NCBI GenBank assembly: GCA_013204985.1
Contig: JABMLG010000007.1
Location: 1-64,000, forward strand
Direction of reading: 5' to 3'
Length of the DNA: 64,000 bases
Source of the DNA: Microbacteriaceae bacterium VKM Ac-2855
GTDB taxonomy: Bacteria > Actinomycetota > Actinomycetes > Actinomycetales > Microbacteriaceae
Shown piece after piece: positions 51,673-61,003 of this stretch (positions are counted from its first letter, which is position 1; every line of letters starts with the position of its first letter). The position numbers were made by a program, and so were the translations under genes. The notes under the pieces are model-generated. The model made no database searches. It saw only the letters and a program-made list of their open reading frames with translations, and had not been told where the DNA came from.

Positions 51673-52764
51673 ATGAGTTCGGACGACGCAACGGCACGTG
51701 GCGGCTCGGCGCGGCGTCCGACGATTCAGGACGTCGCCGAGGCCGCCGGCGTATCGCGGGCGTTAGTGTCGATCGTCTTCCGCGATGTGCCCGGAGCGAG
51801 CGCGGCGACTCGGGCCAGGGTGCGTGGCGTCGCCGACGAGCTCGGATACCGCCCCGATCGCCGCGCGCAGTTGTTGCGCCAGTCCCGCAGTCGTACCTTG
51901 GGCGTCTCGTTCGCGGTACACGACACTTTTCATGCGGAACTGGTCGCAGCGCTGTACCGCACTGCCGCGGAGCTGGGCTACGCGCTGACCCTGTCCGCGT
52001 CGACGGAGGATCGACCCGAGACGGTGTCTGCCGAATCGCTGCTCGCCGAGCGTCCGGAAGCGATCGTCCTGCTCGGCAGCTCGATGACGACATCCGGTCT
52101 CGACGTCGTCTCCGGGGCGGTTCCGACGGTCGTCGTCACGCGACCGGCTGACGGGATCGACTCCGTGCACACCGATGACCGCGAGGGAGGTCGCCTCGCA
52201 GCGAGCCACCTTTTCGGACTCGGGCACCGCTCACTCTGCTATCTCAACGCGCCCGGTGTAGCCGGAGCGGATGCGCGGCTGCTGGGAGTGCACGATGCCG
52301 CCAGCGACGCCGGGGTCGGGGTGCAGATCATCGACGCCGGCAACGACGAGGAGGCCGGCGTCCGCGCCTCGAGCATCCTCTTGGAGCGAGCCGAACTTCC
52401 TACGGCGATCTTCGCGTTCAACGATCGCTGCGCGATCGGCGTCCTCGACACCTTCATCCGGGCGGGCGTGCGGATCCCTGAGGACGTCTCGCTCATCGGC
52501 TACGACGACAGCCGCATGGCGGGCATCTCCGTCGTCGCCTTGACCACGATCGCTCAAGACGCTGCCGGCCTGGCTCGCCGCGCCGTCGAATTGGCCATCG
52601 ACCGAGTCGCCGATGAGTCCCTTCCGGTCCGCGAGGCGGTGCTGGCGCCGACGCTCGTGGTCCGGAGCACCACAGCGACGCCCCGAGACGACGAAGCACG
52701 ACCGGTGCGCCCGTCCGCGGTCGCGGACGAGCACACGGCAGCGCCGCGAGTGCGCCTCAGCTGA
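51673..52764 (+). CDS. LacI-family regulator of the inositol-like locus
   Basis: Encodes 363 residues from ATG 51673. HTH RPTIQDVAEAAGVSRALVSIVFRDVP, hinge RRAQLLRQSRSR, effector domain with IFAFNDRCAIGVLDTFIRAGVRIP and SLIGYDDSRMAGIS. It converges with the TIM-barrel gene and overlaps its end by eight bases. The CTAGATCGATCTAG palindromes at 51015, 54591, 58043 and 58084 all lie within 6.5 kb and are its probable operators. Confidence 0.9.
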   Translation: MSSDDATARGGSARRPTIQDVAEAAGVSRALVSIVFRDVPGASAATRARVRGVADELGYRPDRRAQLLRQSRSRTLGVSFAVHDTFHAELVAALYRTAAELGYALTLSASTEDRPETVSAESLLAERPEAIVLLGSSMTTSGLDVVSGAVPTVVVTRPADGIDSVHTDDREGGRLAASHLFGLGHRSLCYLNAPGVAGADARLLGVHDAASDAGVGVQIIDAGNDEEAGVRASSILLERAELPTAIFAFNDRCAIGVLDTFIRAGVRIPEDVSLIGYDDSRMAGISVVALTTIAQDAAGLARRAVELAIDRVADESLPVREAVLAPTLVVRSTTATPRDDEARPVRPSAVADEHTAAPRVRLS

Positions 52765-53530
52765 AGGCGGCGCGGAACGCCGCGAGAGCTGCCTCGGAGT
52801 CGCCCGAGGCCCAGCTCTCGAGGGCGACGACGCCCTGGTAGCCGAGGGCGGACAGCGCCTGGGCGATGACAGGGTACGCGATCTCGCCGGTGCCCGGTTC
52901 GCGGCGACCCGGAACATCCGCGACCTGGATCTCACCCACGTACGCTGCGGCGGCCGTAACGAGCCCGATCAGGTTCCCCTCGCCGATCTGGGCGTGGTAC
53001 AGATCCAGGTTCAGCTTCAGGTGGGGGCTGTCGACGGCCCGTACGAGCGCCATCGTGTCGGCGGCCGTCGCGAACGGGGTGCCCGGATGATCGACCGCTG
53101 TGTTGAGATTCTCGAGGGTGAAGACGCGGTCGTACTTCTCGCCGAGGGCGGCGATCCGCTCCAGCGTGCGCGCCGCGTGGATCCAGTCCGAGCCCGTCAC
53201 GGAGCTGCGCGGCACGACGGGCAGGCCGTTCGGGTCCAGCCCCGTGCCGTGCAGATTCAACCGGGGCGAGTCGATGATCGTGGCTGCCTGCAGCGACTCC
53301 TCGGCGGTGGCGAGCAGCGCATCCGCACCGTCGTCGCTGGTCAAGTCGCCGCGCAGGTAGCCCGTCATCGAAGAGAAGATCGCGCCGGTCTCGGCGAGCG
53401 CGCGGAGGTCCTTCGTCGACCAGTCCCAGATCTCGACCTGGAAGCCGAGCGTGTGGATCCGCTCGACCCGCTCGATCAGCGGCAGCTCCGTGAAGAGCAT
53501 CTCCGCGCTCGCGGCGAGGATGAAGCTCAT
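52757..53530 (-). CDS. TIM-barrel isomerase (hydroxypyruvate isomerase/IolI-like)
   Basis: Encodes 257 residues from ATG 53530. Motifs: FQVEIWDWSTKDL, FTLENLNTAVDHPG (Glu), LNLDLYHAQIGEGN (Asp, His), EIQVADVPGRREPGTGEI (Gln/Asp site of the hydroxypyruvate isomerase branch) and VALESWAS (Glu). Cytoplasmic metal-dependent isomerase. It overlaps the dehydrogenase gene by four bases, so the pair is co-translated; an isomerisation of the keto-product of that enzyme is plausible. Confidence 0.82.
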   Translation of the reverse strand: MSFILAASAEMLFTELPLIERVERIHTLGFQVEIWDWSTKDLRALAETGAIFSSMTGYLRGDLTSDDGADALLATAEESLQAATIIDSPRLNLHGTGLDPNGLPVVPRSSVTGSDWIHAARTLERIAALGEKYDRVFTLENLNTAVDHPGTPFATAADTMALVRAVDSPHLKLNLDLYHAQIGEGNLIGLVTAAAAYVGEIQVADVPGRREPGTGEIAYPVIAQALSALGYQGVVALESWASGDSEAALAAFRAAFS

Positions 53531-54552
53531 CGGGCGACCGGCGCGTTCACGGCGACGGCGGATCCTGTCTCGCACGACTCGATGCAGGCGAGCGCGATCG
53601 CGAGGGCGGCGCGGGCGTCCTCGCCACGGGGTCCGGTGACGACACCGGTGCGGATCGCGTCCGCGAAGGCGGCGAGCTCGTCGGTGTACGCCTGCGCGAA
53701 TAGGTCGATGTTCAGACGGGTGGTGTCGGCCTGGATGCCGGCGGCGTTGTAGTGGCGCATGCTGCTGGCGGCGACGTCGCCCGCGGTGACCATACCGGCC
53801 GAGCCGAAGACCTCGCCGCGCACGTCGTAGCCGTAGGCGGCGGAGAAGTTGGCCTCGGCGATCGCGATGGCGCCGTTGTCGTAGCTGATGGTGACGACGG
53901 CGGTGTCGAGCAGGCCGGCGTCCTTGAAGTCCGGTGCGACGAGGGCGTCCGCCGCGGCGTAGACCTTCACCGGGTTCGCGCCGGTGTTGTACCAGTTCAG
54001 GGTGTCGAAGTCGTGGATGAGGGTCTCGTAGAAGATGGTCCACGGCTTCACCCGCTCGGGGTTCGCGAGCCCGGGGTCGCGGGTGAGCGAGCGGAGAAGT
54101 TGCACGGTTCCGATGCCGCCCTCGGTGACGACGCGGTGCGCTGCGGCGAAGTCGGTGCCGAAGCGGCGGTTGAACCCGACCTGGAGCGGTACTCCGGCGG
54201 CGGACGCGGCGGCGATGGCGCGATCCGCGTCCGCCAAGGTGAGCGCCATCGGCTTCTCCACGAAGACGGCCTTGCCCGCCTCGGCCGCGGCGACGACGAG
54301 GTTCGTGTGGGTGAACGCAGGGGAGGAGATGACCACGCCGTCGATCGAGTCGTCGGCGAACAGCTCTGCGGCGTCGGTGTAGGTGGTCTCGACACCGAGC
54401 GGAGCGGCGACGCGCTCAGCGGCGCCGGGCGCCGGATCGGCGACGGCCGCGAGTTCGACGCCGTGAATGCGGCGGGCGATGGTCTCGGCGTGGAAGGCGC
54501 CGATCCAACCGGAACCGATCAGACCGAGGCGGATGGGGGCAAGGGTGGGCAT
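53527..54552 (-). CDS. Gfo/Idh/MocA dehydrogenase, inositol 2-dehydrogenase-like
   Basis: Encodes 341 residues. Rossmann motif GLIGSGWIGAFHAE, EKP in VFVEKPMALTLADAD, GFNRRFGTDF and the catalytic-domain ETLIHDFDTLNWY, where the His/Asp pair matches inositol dehydrogenases (IolG). It probably oxidises myo-inositol or a related cyclitol/sugar to the keto form. First gene of a two-gene unit behind the operator-promoter at 54591-54637. Specificity for inositol is inferred from the neighbours. Confidence 0.85.
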   Translation of the reverse strand: MPTLAPIRLGLIGSGWIGAFHAETIARRIHGVELAAVADPAPGAAERVAAPLGVETTYTDAAELFADDSIDGVVISSPAFTHTNLVVAAAEAGKAVFVEKPMALTLADADRAIAAASAAGVPLQVGFNRRFGTDFAAAHRVVTEGGIGTVQLLRSLTRDPGLANPERVKPWTIFYETLIHDFDTLNWYNTGANPVKVYAAADALVAPDFKDAGLLDTAVVTISYDNGAIAIAEANFSAAYGYDVRGEVFGSAGMVTAGDVAASSMRHYNAAGIQADTTRLNIDLFAQAYTDELAAFADAIRTGVVTGPRGEDARAALAIALACIESCETGSAVAVNAPVAR

Positions 54553-54590
54553 GTTCTCTCCTGAGGACGACGGCGTCGACGGATCCGGTA

Positions 54591-54637
54591 CTAGATCGAT
54601 CTAGGCCAATTGTCGAGATTGTCAGTATTGTTGTCAA
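54591..54637 (-). promoter_or_regulatory. Promoter and perfect CTAGATCGATCTAG operator for the dehydrogenase unit
   Basis: Read on the minus strand: TTGACA (54637-54632), 17 bases, GACAAT (54614-54609), four bases, then the perfect palindrome CTAGATCGATCTAG (54604-54591), 39 bases before ATG 54552. Boxes and spacer length are identical to the promoter at 50984-51028. Confidence 0.82.
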
Positions 54638-54666
54638 TACGCTCACGCGGAGCGCTGGTGATCGCT

Positions 54667-54726
54667 CCCTGGGCCGACGCGCGCGCGAACTGAGCCGCGT
54701 CGTCGCGGCTGCGCTGCGACCCAGGG
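54667..54726 (-). terminator. Nested hairpin terminator of the ABC importer operon
   Basis: Outer stem CCCTGGG (54667-54673) with CCCAGGG (54720-54726) encloses a tight AGCCGCG-TCGT-CGCGGCT hairpin (54693-54710). It lies 36 bases after the ATPase stop on the minus strand and before the dehydrogenase promoter. Confidence 0.55.
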
Positions 54727-54761
54727 TGCGTCGAAATCAACTCGAGCGCGAGCCTGCGGAT

Positions 54762-55673
54762 CTACCCGTTCGGGGCCGGAACTTCGGCTTTGCGGATGTC
54801 GCCGATGAGTTCGGCGTTTCCGCCGATCTGCTCGAGTTCGTGCGCGAGCTCCTCGAGCTCTGCACCACCCGCCATCTGAGCCGTCAGCTCGTTCAGGGTG
54901 ATGTCCTTCTTGTCGTAGTAGCCGATCGATCTGCCGCGCTTGAGCAGCAGGAAGCGGTCGCCGACCGGGTACGCGTGATGCGGATTGTGGGTGATGAAGA
55001 TCACGCCCAGACCGCGGTCGCGGGCGCGCAGGATGTAGCGCAGCACGACTCCCGACTGCTTCACGCCGAGGGCGGCGGTCGGCTCGTCCAGGATCAGCGC
55101 CTTCGCGCCGAAGTACACGGCCCGGGCGATCGCCACGCACTGACGCTCACCACCGGAGAGCTGACCGATGGGCTGATCGACATCGCGCAGGTCGATCCCC
55201 ATCTCGAGCAGTTCCTTCTTCGTGATCTCCTTCATCTGCGCCACATCGAGGCTCTTCAGCGGACCCCATCCGGTGGTGAGTTCGGAACCGAGGAAGAAGT
55301 TGCGCCAGATCGGCATCAGCGGCACGACCGCGAGGTCTTGATACACCGCGGCGATACCGCGGTCCAGGGCGTCTCGGGGTGAGGAGAGGTGCACGGATTC
55401 GCCGTTGATCTCGAACTCGCCGTCCGTGTGCTGGTGTCGGCCGGCGATGATCTTGATCAGCGTGGATTTGCCCGCCCCGTTGTCGCCGAGCACACAGGTG
55501 ACACGCCCGGCGTCGACGTCCATGTCGACGTCCGACAGGGCGATGATGTTGCCGTAACTCTTGCCCGCGCCCTTCAGCGAGAGCAGATGCGGTCCGCCGA
55601 TGATGCCGGTCTCGGCGAAGTCGGTGGAGATCCCGCCGGTCTTGAGGTCGTCGTATTTCATTGACTTGACCAT
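54762..55673 (-). CDS. CUT2 sugar ABC transporter ATP-binding protein, single-domain (FrcA-like)
   Basis: Encodes 303 residues from ATG 55673, which overlaps the permease TAA by one base (TAATG). Walker [10 protein letters not shown], signature [15 protein letters not shown], Walker [13 protein letters not shown] and [12 protein letters not shown] as switch region. CUT2 ATPases are usually two fused domains of about 500 residues; this one has a single domain, as in the FrcA-type fructose and some inositol importers, and works as a homodimer. Confidence 0.88.
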   Translation of the reverse strand: MVKSMKYDDLKTGGISTDFAETGIIGGPHLLSLKGAGKSYGNIIALSDVDMDVDAGRVTCVLGDNGAGKSTLIKIIAGRHQHTDGEFEINGESVHLSSPRDALDRGIAAVYQDLAVVPLMPIWRNFFLGSELTTGWGPLKSLDVAQMKEITKKELLEMGIDLRDVDQPIGQLSGGERQCVAIARAVYFGAKALILDEPTAALGVKQSGVVLRYILRARDRGLGVIFITHNPHHAYPVGDRFLLLKRGRSIGYYDKKDITLNELTAQMAGGAELEELAHELEQIGGNAELIGDIRKAEVPAPNG

Positions 55674-56719
55674 TACTTCTGCTCCGCCCGCTTCTTCACG
55701 ATCAGGTTGACGATGGTGGCCAACAGCAGCATCAGGCCCAGGAAGAACTTGAACCAGTCCGGGTTCCACTGCGCGTAGACGATGCCCTTGTTGGCCATCC
55801 CGAAGATCAGCGCGCCGATCGCGCCGCCGATCGCGGATCCGTAACCACCGGTCAGGAGGCAGCCGCCGATGACGGCGGCGATGATGTACAGGAACTCGTT
55901 GCCGACACCCTCACCCGACTGCACCACGTTGAAGGCGAACAAGTTGTGCATACCCGCGATCCAGGCGCAGAAGCCCACGCCCATGAAGAGACCGATCTTG
56001 GTCTTCGCGACGGGCACGCCGACCGCGGAGGCGGCGTTCTCGTCGCCACCGACGGCGAAGATCCAGTTGCCGATCTTGGTGCGCATCAGGATGAAGGTGG
56101 CCACGAGCACCAAGGCGATCCAGATGAAGACGGTGATCTTCACGTTCACCCCGAAGATCGGGATGTCGGAGGCGAAGACGGCCTTCGCTGAGTCGAAACC
56201 GTCGAGGTCCGAGATGGACGGCGACGCGACGCCGCCGCCGATCAAGCGCGTGACACCGAGGTTGATGCCGGTGAGCATCAGGAAGGTGGCCAGGGTGACG
56301 ATGAAGGATGGAAGCTTCGTCTTGATCAGCAGCCAGCCGTTCACGAAGCCGACCAGCAGCGAGAAGAGCAGCCCCATCGCGACGCCGACCCATACGTTGG
56401 TGGCGAAGTACCAGGAGAACATCGCGGAGGTGAGGGCGGAGGAGATCACCGCGACTCCGGTCGAGAGGTCGAACTCGCCGCCGATCATCAGCAAGGAGAC
56501 GCCGACGGCCATGATGCCGATGGTCGAGGAGCCGTACAGGATGGTCGCGATCGAATTGGCCTGCGTGAACGTCGGCGCGACGACCGCGAAGAAGATGAAG
56601 ACGACGATGGCACCGACGACGGCGCCCATCTCGGGCCTGCCGAGGATGATGGAGATCGGCGATTTTCGCCCGATCCGCTCGTCCTTGAGCCCCGCCGCGG
56701 TGGGGGTGAGTGTGGTCAT
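55673..56719 (-). CDS. CUT2 ABC permease (RbsC/FrcC-like)
   Basis: Encodes 348 residues with eight to ten membrane segments. Family marks: [27 protein letters not shown] (the GGIDLS-like loop), [26 protein letters not shown] and [29 protein letters not shown]. It forms the homodimeric pore of the importer for a monosaccharide or cyclitol. The 111-base gap to the binding protein contains a hairpin. Confidence 0.9.
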   Translation of the reverse strand: MTTLTPTAAGLKDERIGRKSPISIILGRPEMGAVVGAIVVFIFFAVVAPTFTQANSIATILYGSSTIGIMAVGVSLLMIGGEFDLSTGVAVISSALTSAMFSWYFATNVWVGVAMGLLFSLLVGFVNGWLLIKTKLPSFIVTLATFLMLTGINLGVTRLIGGGVASPSISDLDGFDSAKAVFASDIPIFGVNVKITVFIWIALVLVATFILMRTKIGNWIFAVGGDENAASAVGVPVAKTKIGLFMGVGFCAWIAGMHNLFAFNVVQSGEGVGNEFLYIIAAVIGGCLLTGGYGSAIGGAIGALIFGMANKGIVYAQWNPDWFKFFLGLMLLLATIVNLIVKKRAEQK

Positions 56720-56778
56720 GAGGAACGGATCCTTCGAGACGTGTCGGCGACGGTGCCGACGGAGGAAGAGTTGAGGGC

Positions 56779-56817
56779 GGGCGCCCGGGAAGGAAAGGAT
56801 TCCCCACCCCGGCGCCC
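56779..56817 (-). other. Intercistronic hairpin after the CUT2 binding-protein gene
   Basis: GGGCGCCCGGG (56779-56789) pairs with CCCGGCGCCC (56808-56817) with one bulged base, 14 bases after the stop of the binding-protein gene on the minus strand. It is placed like the hairpin at 33885-33914 and could set the ratio of binding protein to permease. Confidence 0.5.
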
Positions 56818-56830
56818 GGAGTGCTGCTCG

Positions 56831-57829
56831 TTAGCGCAGGCCGTCCGCGGCGTAGGTCGCGACGGTGTCGACGTTGTCGGCGTCGACGAAGGTCGGACCG
56901 GTGTAGACCGGTCCCCCGCCACCGATGGTGAAACCGCCGACAGACTGCAGCCAGAGTGCGTCGACCGAGAGATAGCCCTGCACGTAGGGCTGCTGGTCGA
57001 CAGTGAAACTGACATCGCCGGCCTTGATGGCATCGGTGAGGTCCGAGTTGAGGTCGAAGGAGGCGATCTCGGCGCTGATGCCTGTCGACTTCTTCGCGTC
57101 GACGACCGCGAGCGTGATCGGGGCGCCGAGACCGATGTAGGCGTCGGCGTCCGGCGTGGACTGCATCTTCGCGGTGACCGTGGAGGAGACCTGGGTCATG
57201 TCCGTACCGGTCACGTAGAGCACCTCGGTGCCGGGCACCTTGGACTTGACACCGGCGCAGCGGGATTCGAGGTTGACGGCACCTTGCGCCTGGATGATGC
57301 AGATGGGATGCGTGATCCCCTCACCAGCGAGGCGCTCGCCGACGGCGACGCCGGCGGCCTCGTCCTCCTGGCCGTAGTAGCCGATCGTGCCGAGATCCTT
57401 GTACTGCGCCTCGCCAGCGTTCAACACTGTGACGGGGATTCCGGCGTCGACGGCCTTCTTGACGACGTCGCTGAGCGCATCGGGCTTCGCGAGGGTGACG
57501 GCGATGCCATCCACCTTCTGGTCGATCGCCTGCTGGACGAGCTGCGCCTGACGGCCGCCGTCCTCGTCTCCCGAGTAGGTGAAGTCGACGTTGTCCTTCG
57601 CCGCGGCGGCCTCGGCGCCCTTGCGGATGGTGTCCCAGAAGGTGTCACCGGCCGGGGCATGGGTGATCATGGCGATGGTGATCTTCGGTGTGTCGGCGAC
57701 GGCTCCGGATCCGGATGAATCGGAGCCGGTGTCTTGACGACCGCCCGAGCTGGAGCAGGCGGTGAGAGCGAGTGCGGGGATGAGGGCGAGTGCCGCGATC
57801 CCCGTCGCCACAGCGTATGATCTCTTCAC
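56831..57829 (-). CDS. CUT2 sugar-binding lipoprotein (RbsB/FrcB type)
   Basis: Encodes 332 residues. Lipobox LTAC with Cys25. Type I periplasmic-binding fold: KITIAMITHAPAGDTFWDTIRKGAEAAAAKDNV, QQAIDQKVDGIAVTLAKPDAL, VTVLNAGEAQYKDLGTIGYYGQ and FTVDQQPYVQGYLSVDALWLQ. It delivers a monosaccharide or inositol to the permease. The gene is divergent from the IolE-like gene; two CTAGATCGATCTAG-type operators (58043, 58084) stand in the shared 401-base region. Confidence 0.9.
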   Translation of the reverse strand: MKRSYAVATGIAALALIPALALTACSSSGGRQDTGSDSSGSGAVADTPKITIAMITHAPAGDTFWDTIRKGAEAAAAKDNVDFTYSGDEDGGRQAQLVQQAIDQKVDGIAVTLAKPDALSDVVKKAVDAGIPVTVLNAGEAQYKDLGTIGYYGQEDEAAGVAVGERLAGEGITHPICIIQAQGAVNLESRCAGVKSKVPGTEVLYVTGTDMTQVSSTVTAKMQSTPDADAYIGLGAPITLAVVDAKKSTGISAEIASFDLNSDLTDAIKAGDVSFTVDQQPYVQGYLSVDALWLQSVGGFTIGGGGPVYTGPTFVDADNVDTVATYAADGLR

Positions 57830-58042
57830 GAAAATCTCCTTTGTTCATCGTGAAAGCCCCGGTGAAAGGGCAAATCTGAGCACGCGACGACTTCCGAGGA
57901 AGGATCGACGGACCCAGCGGGCGACAGTGTGCGTGAGCCAGCGACGCAGGTCAAGCAAATGTCATAACAATCGGTCAAATCAATGTCGAGACGACATGAT
58001 CCACCTGTCCTGACAGATTGTGGCAGATCCATCACGCTTTTG

Positions 58043-58097
58043 GTAGATCGATCTAGCGTTGGCCGGGTCCGGTGCCCCAGAAGCTAGACCGATCTAG
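58043..58097. promoter_or_regulatory. Pair of LacI operators between importer and IolE-like genes
   Basis: GTAGATCGATCTAG (58043-58056) and CTAGACCGATCTAG (58084-58097) are 41 bases apart centre to centre, near an integral number of helical turns, allowing cooperative or looped repression of both divergent genes. Apart from these, 57830-58230 shows no gene and no clear promoter boxes. Confidence 0.75.
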
Positions 58098-58230
58098 CGC
58101 ACCGGACCATCCTTGGGCTATTGTTCTGACAAACCTGACCAAATCCCTGACCGAGAGTTGTACACCGTCGTATGATCCAGACCCGCTTCCGCGAAAAAGG
58201 GCCATCCCGAAGTCGTCTGCTGAGACAGCG

Positions 58231-59148
58231 ATGAGGGCGTCCGTTGCCGGCGCCCCGGTGAGTTTCGGTGTTTTCGAGTTGACGCCGAAGGGCGCTCAGA
58301 CTGTCGGCCCGGACGATCTCGTCGAGACCCTTGCTCTGGCTGGATACGGTGGCGTCGATCTGGGACCCGTCGGCTTTCTCGGCCGCGGTCGCGAACTTCG
58401 TGCTCGGCTGGAGCGGACGGGCCTGGAACTAGCCGGCGGCTGGATCCAGCTGCCCTTCTCCGACGACGAGGCCTTCACCGCATCGCTACCCGAACTGGGA
58501 GAGGTTCTTCGAATCTTCGCGGAAGCCGCGGAGGGCGGCCCGAAACGTCTCCCGCTACCGACCTTGGCAGACGACGGATCCGAGATTCGGCGCGCGCGGC
58601 CCGGGCGCGGCGCTGACGTCGATCCGTTAGATGATCGGAGGTGGTCGAGTGTTATCCGAAACGTCGAGCGGGCGACCGTCCTGACCCGCGCCGCGGGCTT
58701 CGAGCCGACCTTCCATCACCATGCGGGTACCTACATCGAGTCTCCTGAGGAGATCGACCGCTTTCTCGACGCCGTCGATATCGGCCTGACTCTCGACACC
58801 GGGCATCTTCTCATCGCCGGGGGAGACCCGCTGCAGGCGATCCAGAAGTGGGGCTCTCGGGTGAATCATCTCCATCTCAAAGACGTCGATGCCTCCGAAC
58901 TGACTCGGGTGCTCGCAGCGGGTGGAGGGATGCGCGAAGTCTGGTCCTCCCCGTCGTTCGTTGCACTCGGCCGTGGAGATATCGACCTGGCCGCTGTCAT
59001 GGATTCCGTCGATGCGCTCGGATACGACGGGTGGATCGTTGTGGAGCAGGACGTCTTGAACGCCCCGGACGCGGTGATCGCCGACTTCCTCGCCGAGCGC
59101 GGTGACGATCAGCGCACGAATCGGCAGGCTCTCCGAGCGTGGGCGTAA
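58231..59148 (+). CDS. IolE-like inosose dehydratase family protein
   Basis: Encodes 305 residues from ATG 58231; the longer ORF covers the operators. VSFGVFEL at the start, FHHHAGTYIESPEEIDRFL, IGLTLDTGHLLIAGGDPL, HLHLKDVD and IVVEQDVL supply the Glu-Asp-His-Glu metal ligands of the AP endonuclease-2 barrel, and the FHHHxGT/LDTGH pattern is that of IolE. IolE dehydrates 2-keto-myo-inositol. With the IolG-like dehydrogenase and CUT2 importer it supports inositol or a related cyclitol as substrate. The other iol genes (iolC, iolD, iolB) are not in the window. Confidence 0.83.
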   Translation: MRASVAGAPVSFGVFELTPKGAQTVGPDDLVETLALAGYGGVDLGPVGFLGRGRELRARLERTGLELAGGWIQLPFSDDEAFTASLPELGEVLRIFAEAAEGGPKRLPLPTLADDGSEIRRARPGRGADVDPLDDRRWSSVIRNVERATVLTRAAGFEPTFHHHAGTYIESPEEIDRFLDAVDIGLTLDTGHLLIAGGDPLQAIQKWGSRVNHLHLKDVDASELTRVLAAGGGMREVWSSPSFVALGRGDIDLAAVMDSVDALGYDGWIVVEQDVLNAPDAVIADFLAERGDDQRTNRQALRAWA

Positions 59149-59163
59149 CGAACCCTTGACTCA

Positions 59164-59206
59164 TTTGGCTAATGCAAGTAGCTTTAAGCAATGAACATTA
59201 GCCAAA
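59164..59206. promoter_or_regulatory. TetR-type operator before the hydrolase gene
   Basis: TTTGGCTAATG (59164-59174) and CATTAGCCAAA (59196-59206) are perfect 11-base inverted repeats 21 bases apart. TTGACT at about 59156-59161 is a possible -35 box upstream. The TetR protein encoded by the second gene of the unit (60065) is the likely ligand. Confidence 0.65.
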
Positions 59207-59217
59207 AGGAGAAGGCC

Positions 59218-60072
59218 ATGACCCAGTTCCTCACCCTCGACGAGGGCACCATCGCGTACGACCTCGCTGGGGAGGGGCCCCTGGTCGTCCTCGCCCACGG
59301 CATGGGCGACAGTCGGCGTTCCTACCGCTTCGTCGTCCCCGCTCTCGTCGCCGCCGGTTACCGGGTCGCGAACGTCGATCTTCGCGGGTGCGGCGATTCG
59401 AGCATCGGATGGAGCGGCTACAGCCGCACCGACATCGCAGGCGACCTCGTCGCACTGGTCCGTCACCTCGGAGCACCCGCGGTGATCGTGGGGCAGTCGA
59501 TCAGCGGCGGTGCAGCGACGATCGCGGCCGCCATGGCGCCCGAGCTGGTCGTGGGACTGGTCGAGCTGGCGCCCTTCACCCGTGCGCAGTCGGTTGATCT
59601 CGGCGGGCTGCTGCGCAACAAGCGCCACCGCGCGGGCACCGTCCGATTGGGTTCGGTCATGATGACCGGCAGCCTGAAGGGCTGGCTGTCGTACCTCGAC
59701 CTGGCGATTCCCGCGAAGCCGGCGGACTGGAGCGACGAACGCGCGCGAATCGAGTCCCACCTCGGACATCCGGAGCGGATGCAGGTGTTGCGTGCCATGA
59801 CGAAGACCAGCCCCGCGGATGCCGGCGCGCAGCTGGCGAACGTGCGGTGCCCGGTGCTCGTCGTCGAGGGTGGCGCCGATCCCGACTGGGCCGACCCGAA
59901 GGCCGAGGGTGAGCGCATCCTGGCCGACCTGCCCGCCGGTCTCGGCGAGCTCGTCGTCATCGAGAACGCCGGCCACTACCCGCACGCCGAGACGCCCGAC
60001 GACCTCGTCGAACTCCTCCTGCCGTTCCTCGGCAGGACCCTCGCCTCGACCGCGGACTCCGGAAATGCCTAG
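59218..60072 (+). CDS. Alpha/beta-fold hydrolase
   Basis: Encodes 284 residues from ATG 59218, with AAGGAG upstream; an ATG at 59191 lies inside the operator. Oxyanion loop HGMGDSRRSYR, nucleophile elbow GQSISGG (Ser), Asp in GGADPDWADP and His in NAGHYPHAETPDD make the catalytic triad. Possible esterase, haloperoxidase-like or lactonase activity. It is co-transcribed with its TetR regulator, an arrangement often used for detoxifying small molecules. Confidence 0.85.
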   Translation: MTQFLTLDEGTIAYDLAGEGPLVVLAHGMGDSRRSYRFVVPALVAAGYRVANVDLRGCGDSSIGWSGYSRTDIAGDLVALVRHLGAPAVIVGQSISGGAATIAAAMAPELVVGLVELAPFTRAQSVDLGGLLRNKRHRAGTVRLGSVMMTGSLKGWLSYLDLAIPAKPADWSDERARIESHLGHPERMQVLRAMTKTSPADAGAQLANVRCPVLVVEGGADPDWADPKAEGERILADLPAGLGELVVIENAGHYPHAETPDDLVELLLPFLGRTLASTADSGNA

Positions 60073-60637
60073 GGCCGGGTTGGACGCCGCGGCGGTCACC
60101 GAGGCCGGCGCGAGCCTCGCCGACGAGATCGGGCTCGACCGGCTCACGATGAGCCTCGTCGCCGAGCGTCTCGGCGTGAAGGCGCCGTCGCTCTACAAGC
60201 ACGTCGACGGCCTCGCCGCCCTCACCCATCGCATCGCCGTGCTCGGCGCGACCGAGGTCGGTGACGCGCTCCGAGATGCCATGCAGGGCGTCGCCGGGCG
60301 GGATGCCCTCTCCGCCGCCGCCCACACCCTCCGCGGGTACGTGAAGGAGCACCCCGGCCGATACGCCGCCACCACCGGAGCCCGCCCGACCGGCGACGAC
60401 GATCCCCTCGCCTCGGCTCTCGGGCGGACCCTCGCGTCCCTCGAGGCCGTGCTGCACGGCTACCCGGTCGGCGAGGCCGAAAAGCTCCACGCTCTTCGGA
60501 TGCTCCGCAGCATCCTGCACGGCTTCGCCACCCTCGACTCCGCCGGCGCCTTCCAGATCGACTCCGATGTCGACGACAGTTTCACCTGGATGATCGGCTT
60601 CCTCGACCAGGGCCTGCGCGCACGGGCGAAGGTCTGA
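60065..60637 (+). CDS. TetR-family regulator with WHG-type C-terminal domain
   Basis: Encodes 190 residues from ATG 60065, overlapping the hydrolase end by eight bases. HTH: DRLTMSLVAERLGVKAPSLYKHVDGLAALTHRIAV. The C-terminal region with LRMLRSILHGFATLDSAGAFQ matches the WHG/TetR_C_33 dimerisation domain, in which HGF is conserved. It probably represses its own operon through the repeats at 59164-59206. Confidence 0.86.
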   Translation: MPRAGLDAAAVTEAGASLADEIGLDRLTMSLVAERLGVKAPSLYKHVDGLAALTHRIAVLGATEVGDALRDAMQGVAGRDALSAAAHTLRGYVKEHPGRYAATTGARPTGDDDPLASALGRTLASLEAVLHGYPVGEAEKLHALRMLRSILHGFATLDSAGAFQIDSDVDDSFTWMIGFLDQGLRARAKV

Positions 60638-61003
60638 GATGACGCGCGCAGGCTGCTGGGAGCGTCAGCCGACTTGTCGGAGCGACCGGGCGCGGACGTC
60701 GCGGATGTGATCGAGCATGGCGGCCGTGGCCGCTGCGGGATCCTCAGTCGCGAGCCCGCGGCAGCGGCCTTGAGCCCGTTTTCCGGAGCCCGGGTTGTCG
60801 AGAACCGCCCATCCGCCGGCCTGAAACGGCCGGTTCGTGACGACCACGGCACAGGCCGTGCCGGTCGAGCTGCGGCGAGATGCACCTCCGTGCAGGTAAT
60901 ACCAGTGCCTCCCTCGCCCGACGCGTGTCACGTAGCGTCAGCGTCGTGGACCACGAGCCGGCTCGACCTGAACCCGGCGCGTATCCACGGGAGAGGACAC
61001 CCG
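60638..61003. other. Gap with small hairpins, no gene
   Basis: 366 bases without a supportable gene. CCGGCC-TGAAAC-GGCCGG (60816-60833) and CGGCAC-AGGCC-GTGCCG near 60847-60863 are two short hairpins that could end the TetR transcript. An 88-residue minus ORF here has no recognisable family. Confidence 0.4.

Noticed and set aside
60665-60931. An 88-codon minus-strand ORF containing AVVVTNRPFQAGG
   Set aside because: The VVVTNR motif recalls restriction-endonuclease-like domains, but the rest does not fit and no binding site precedes it.
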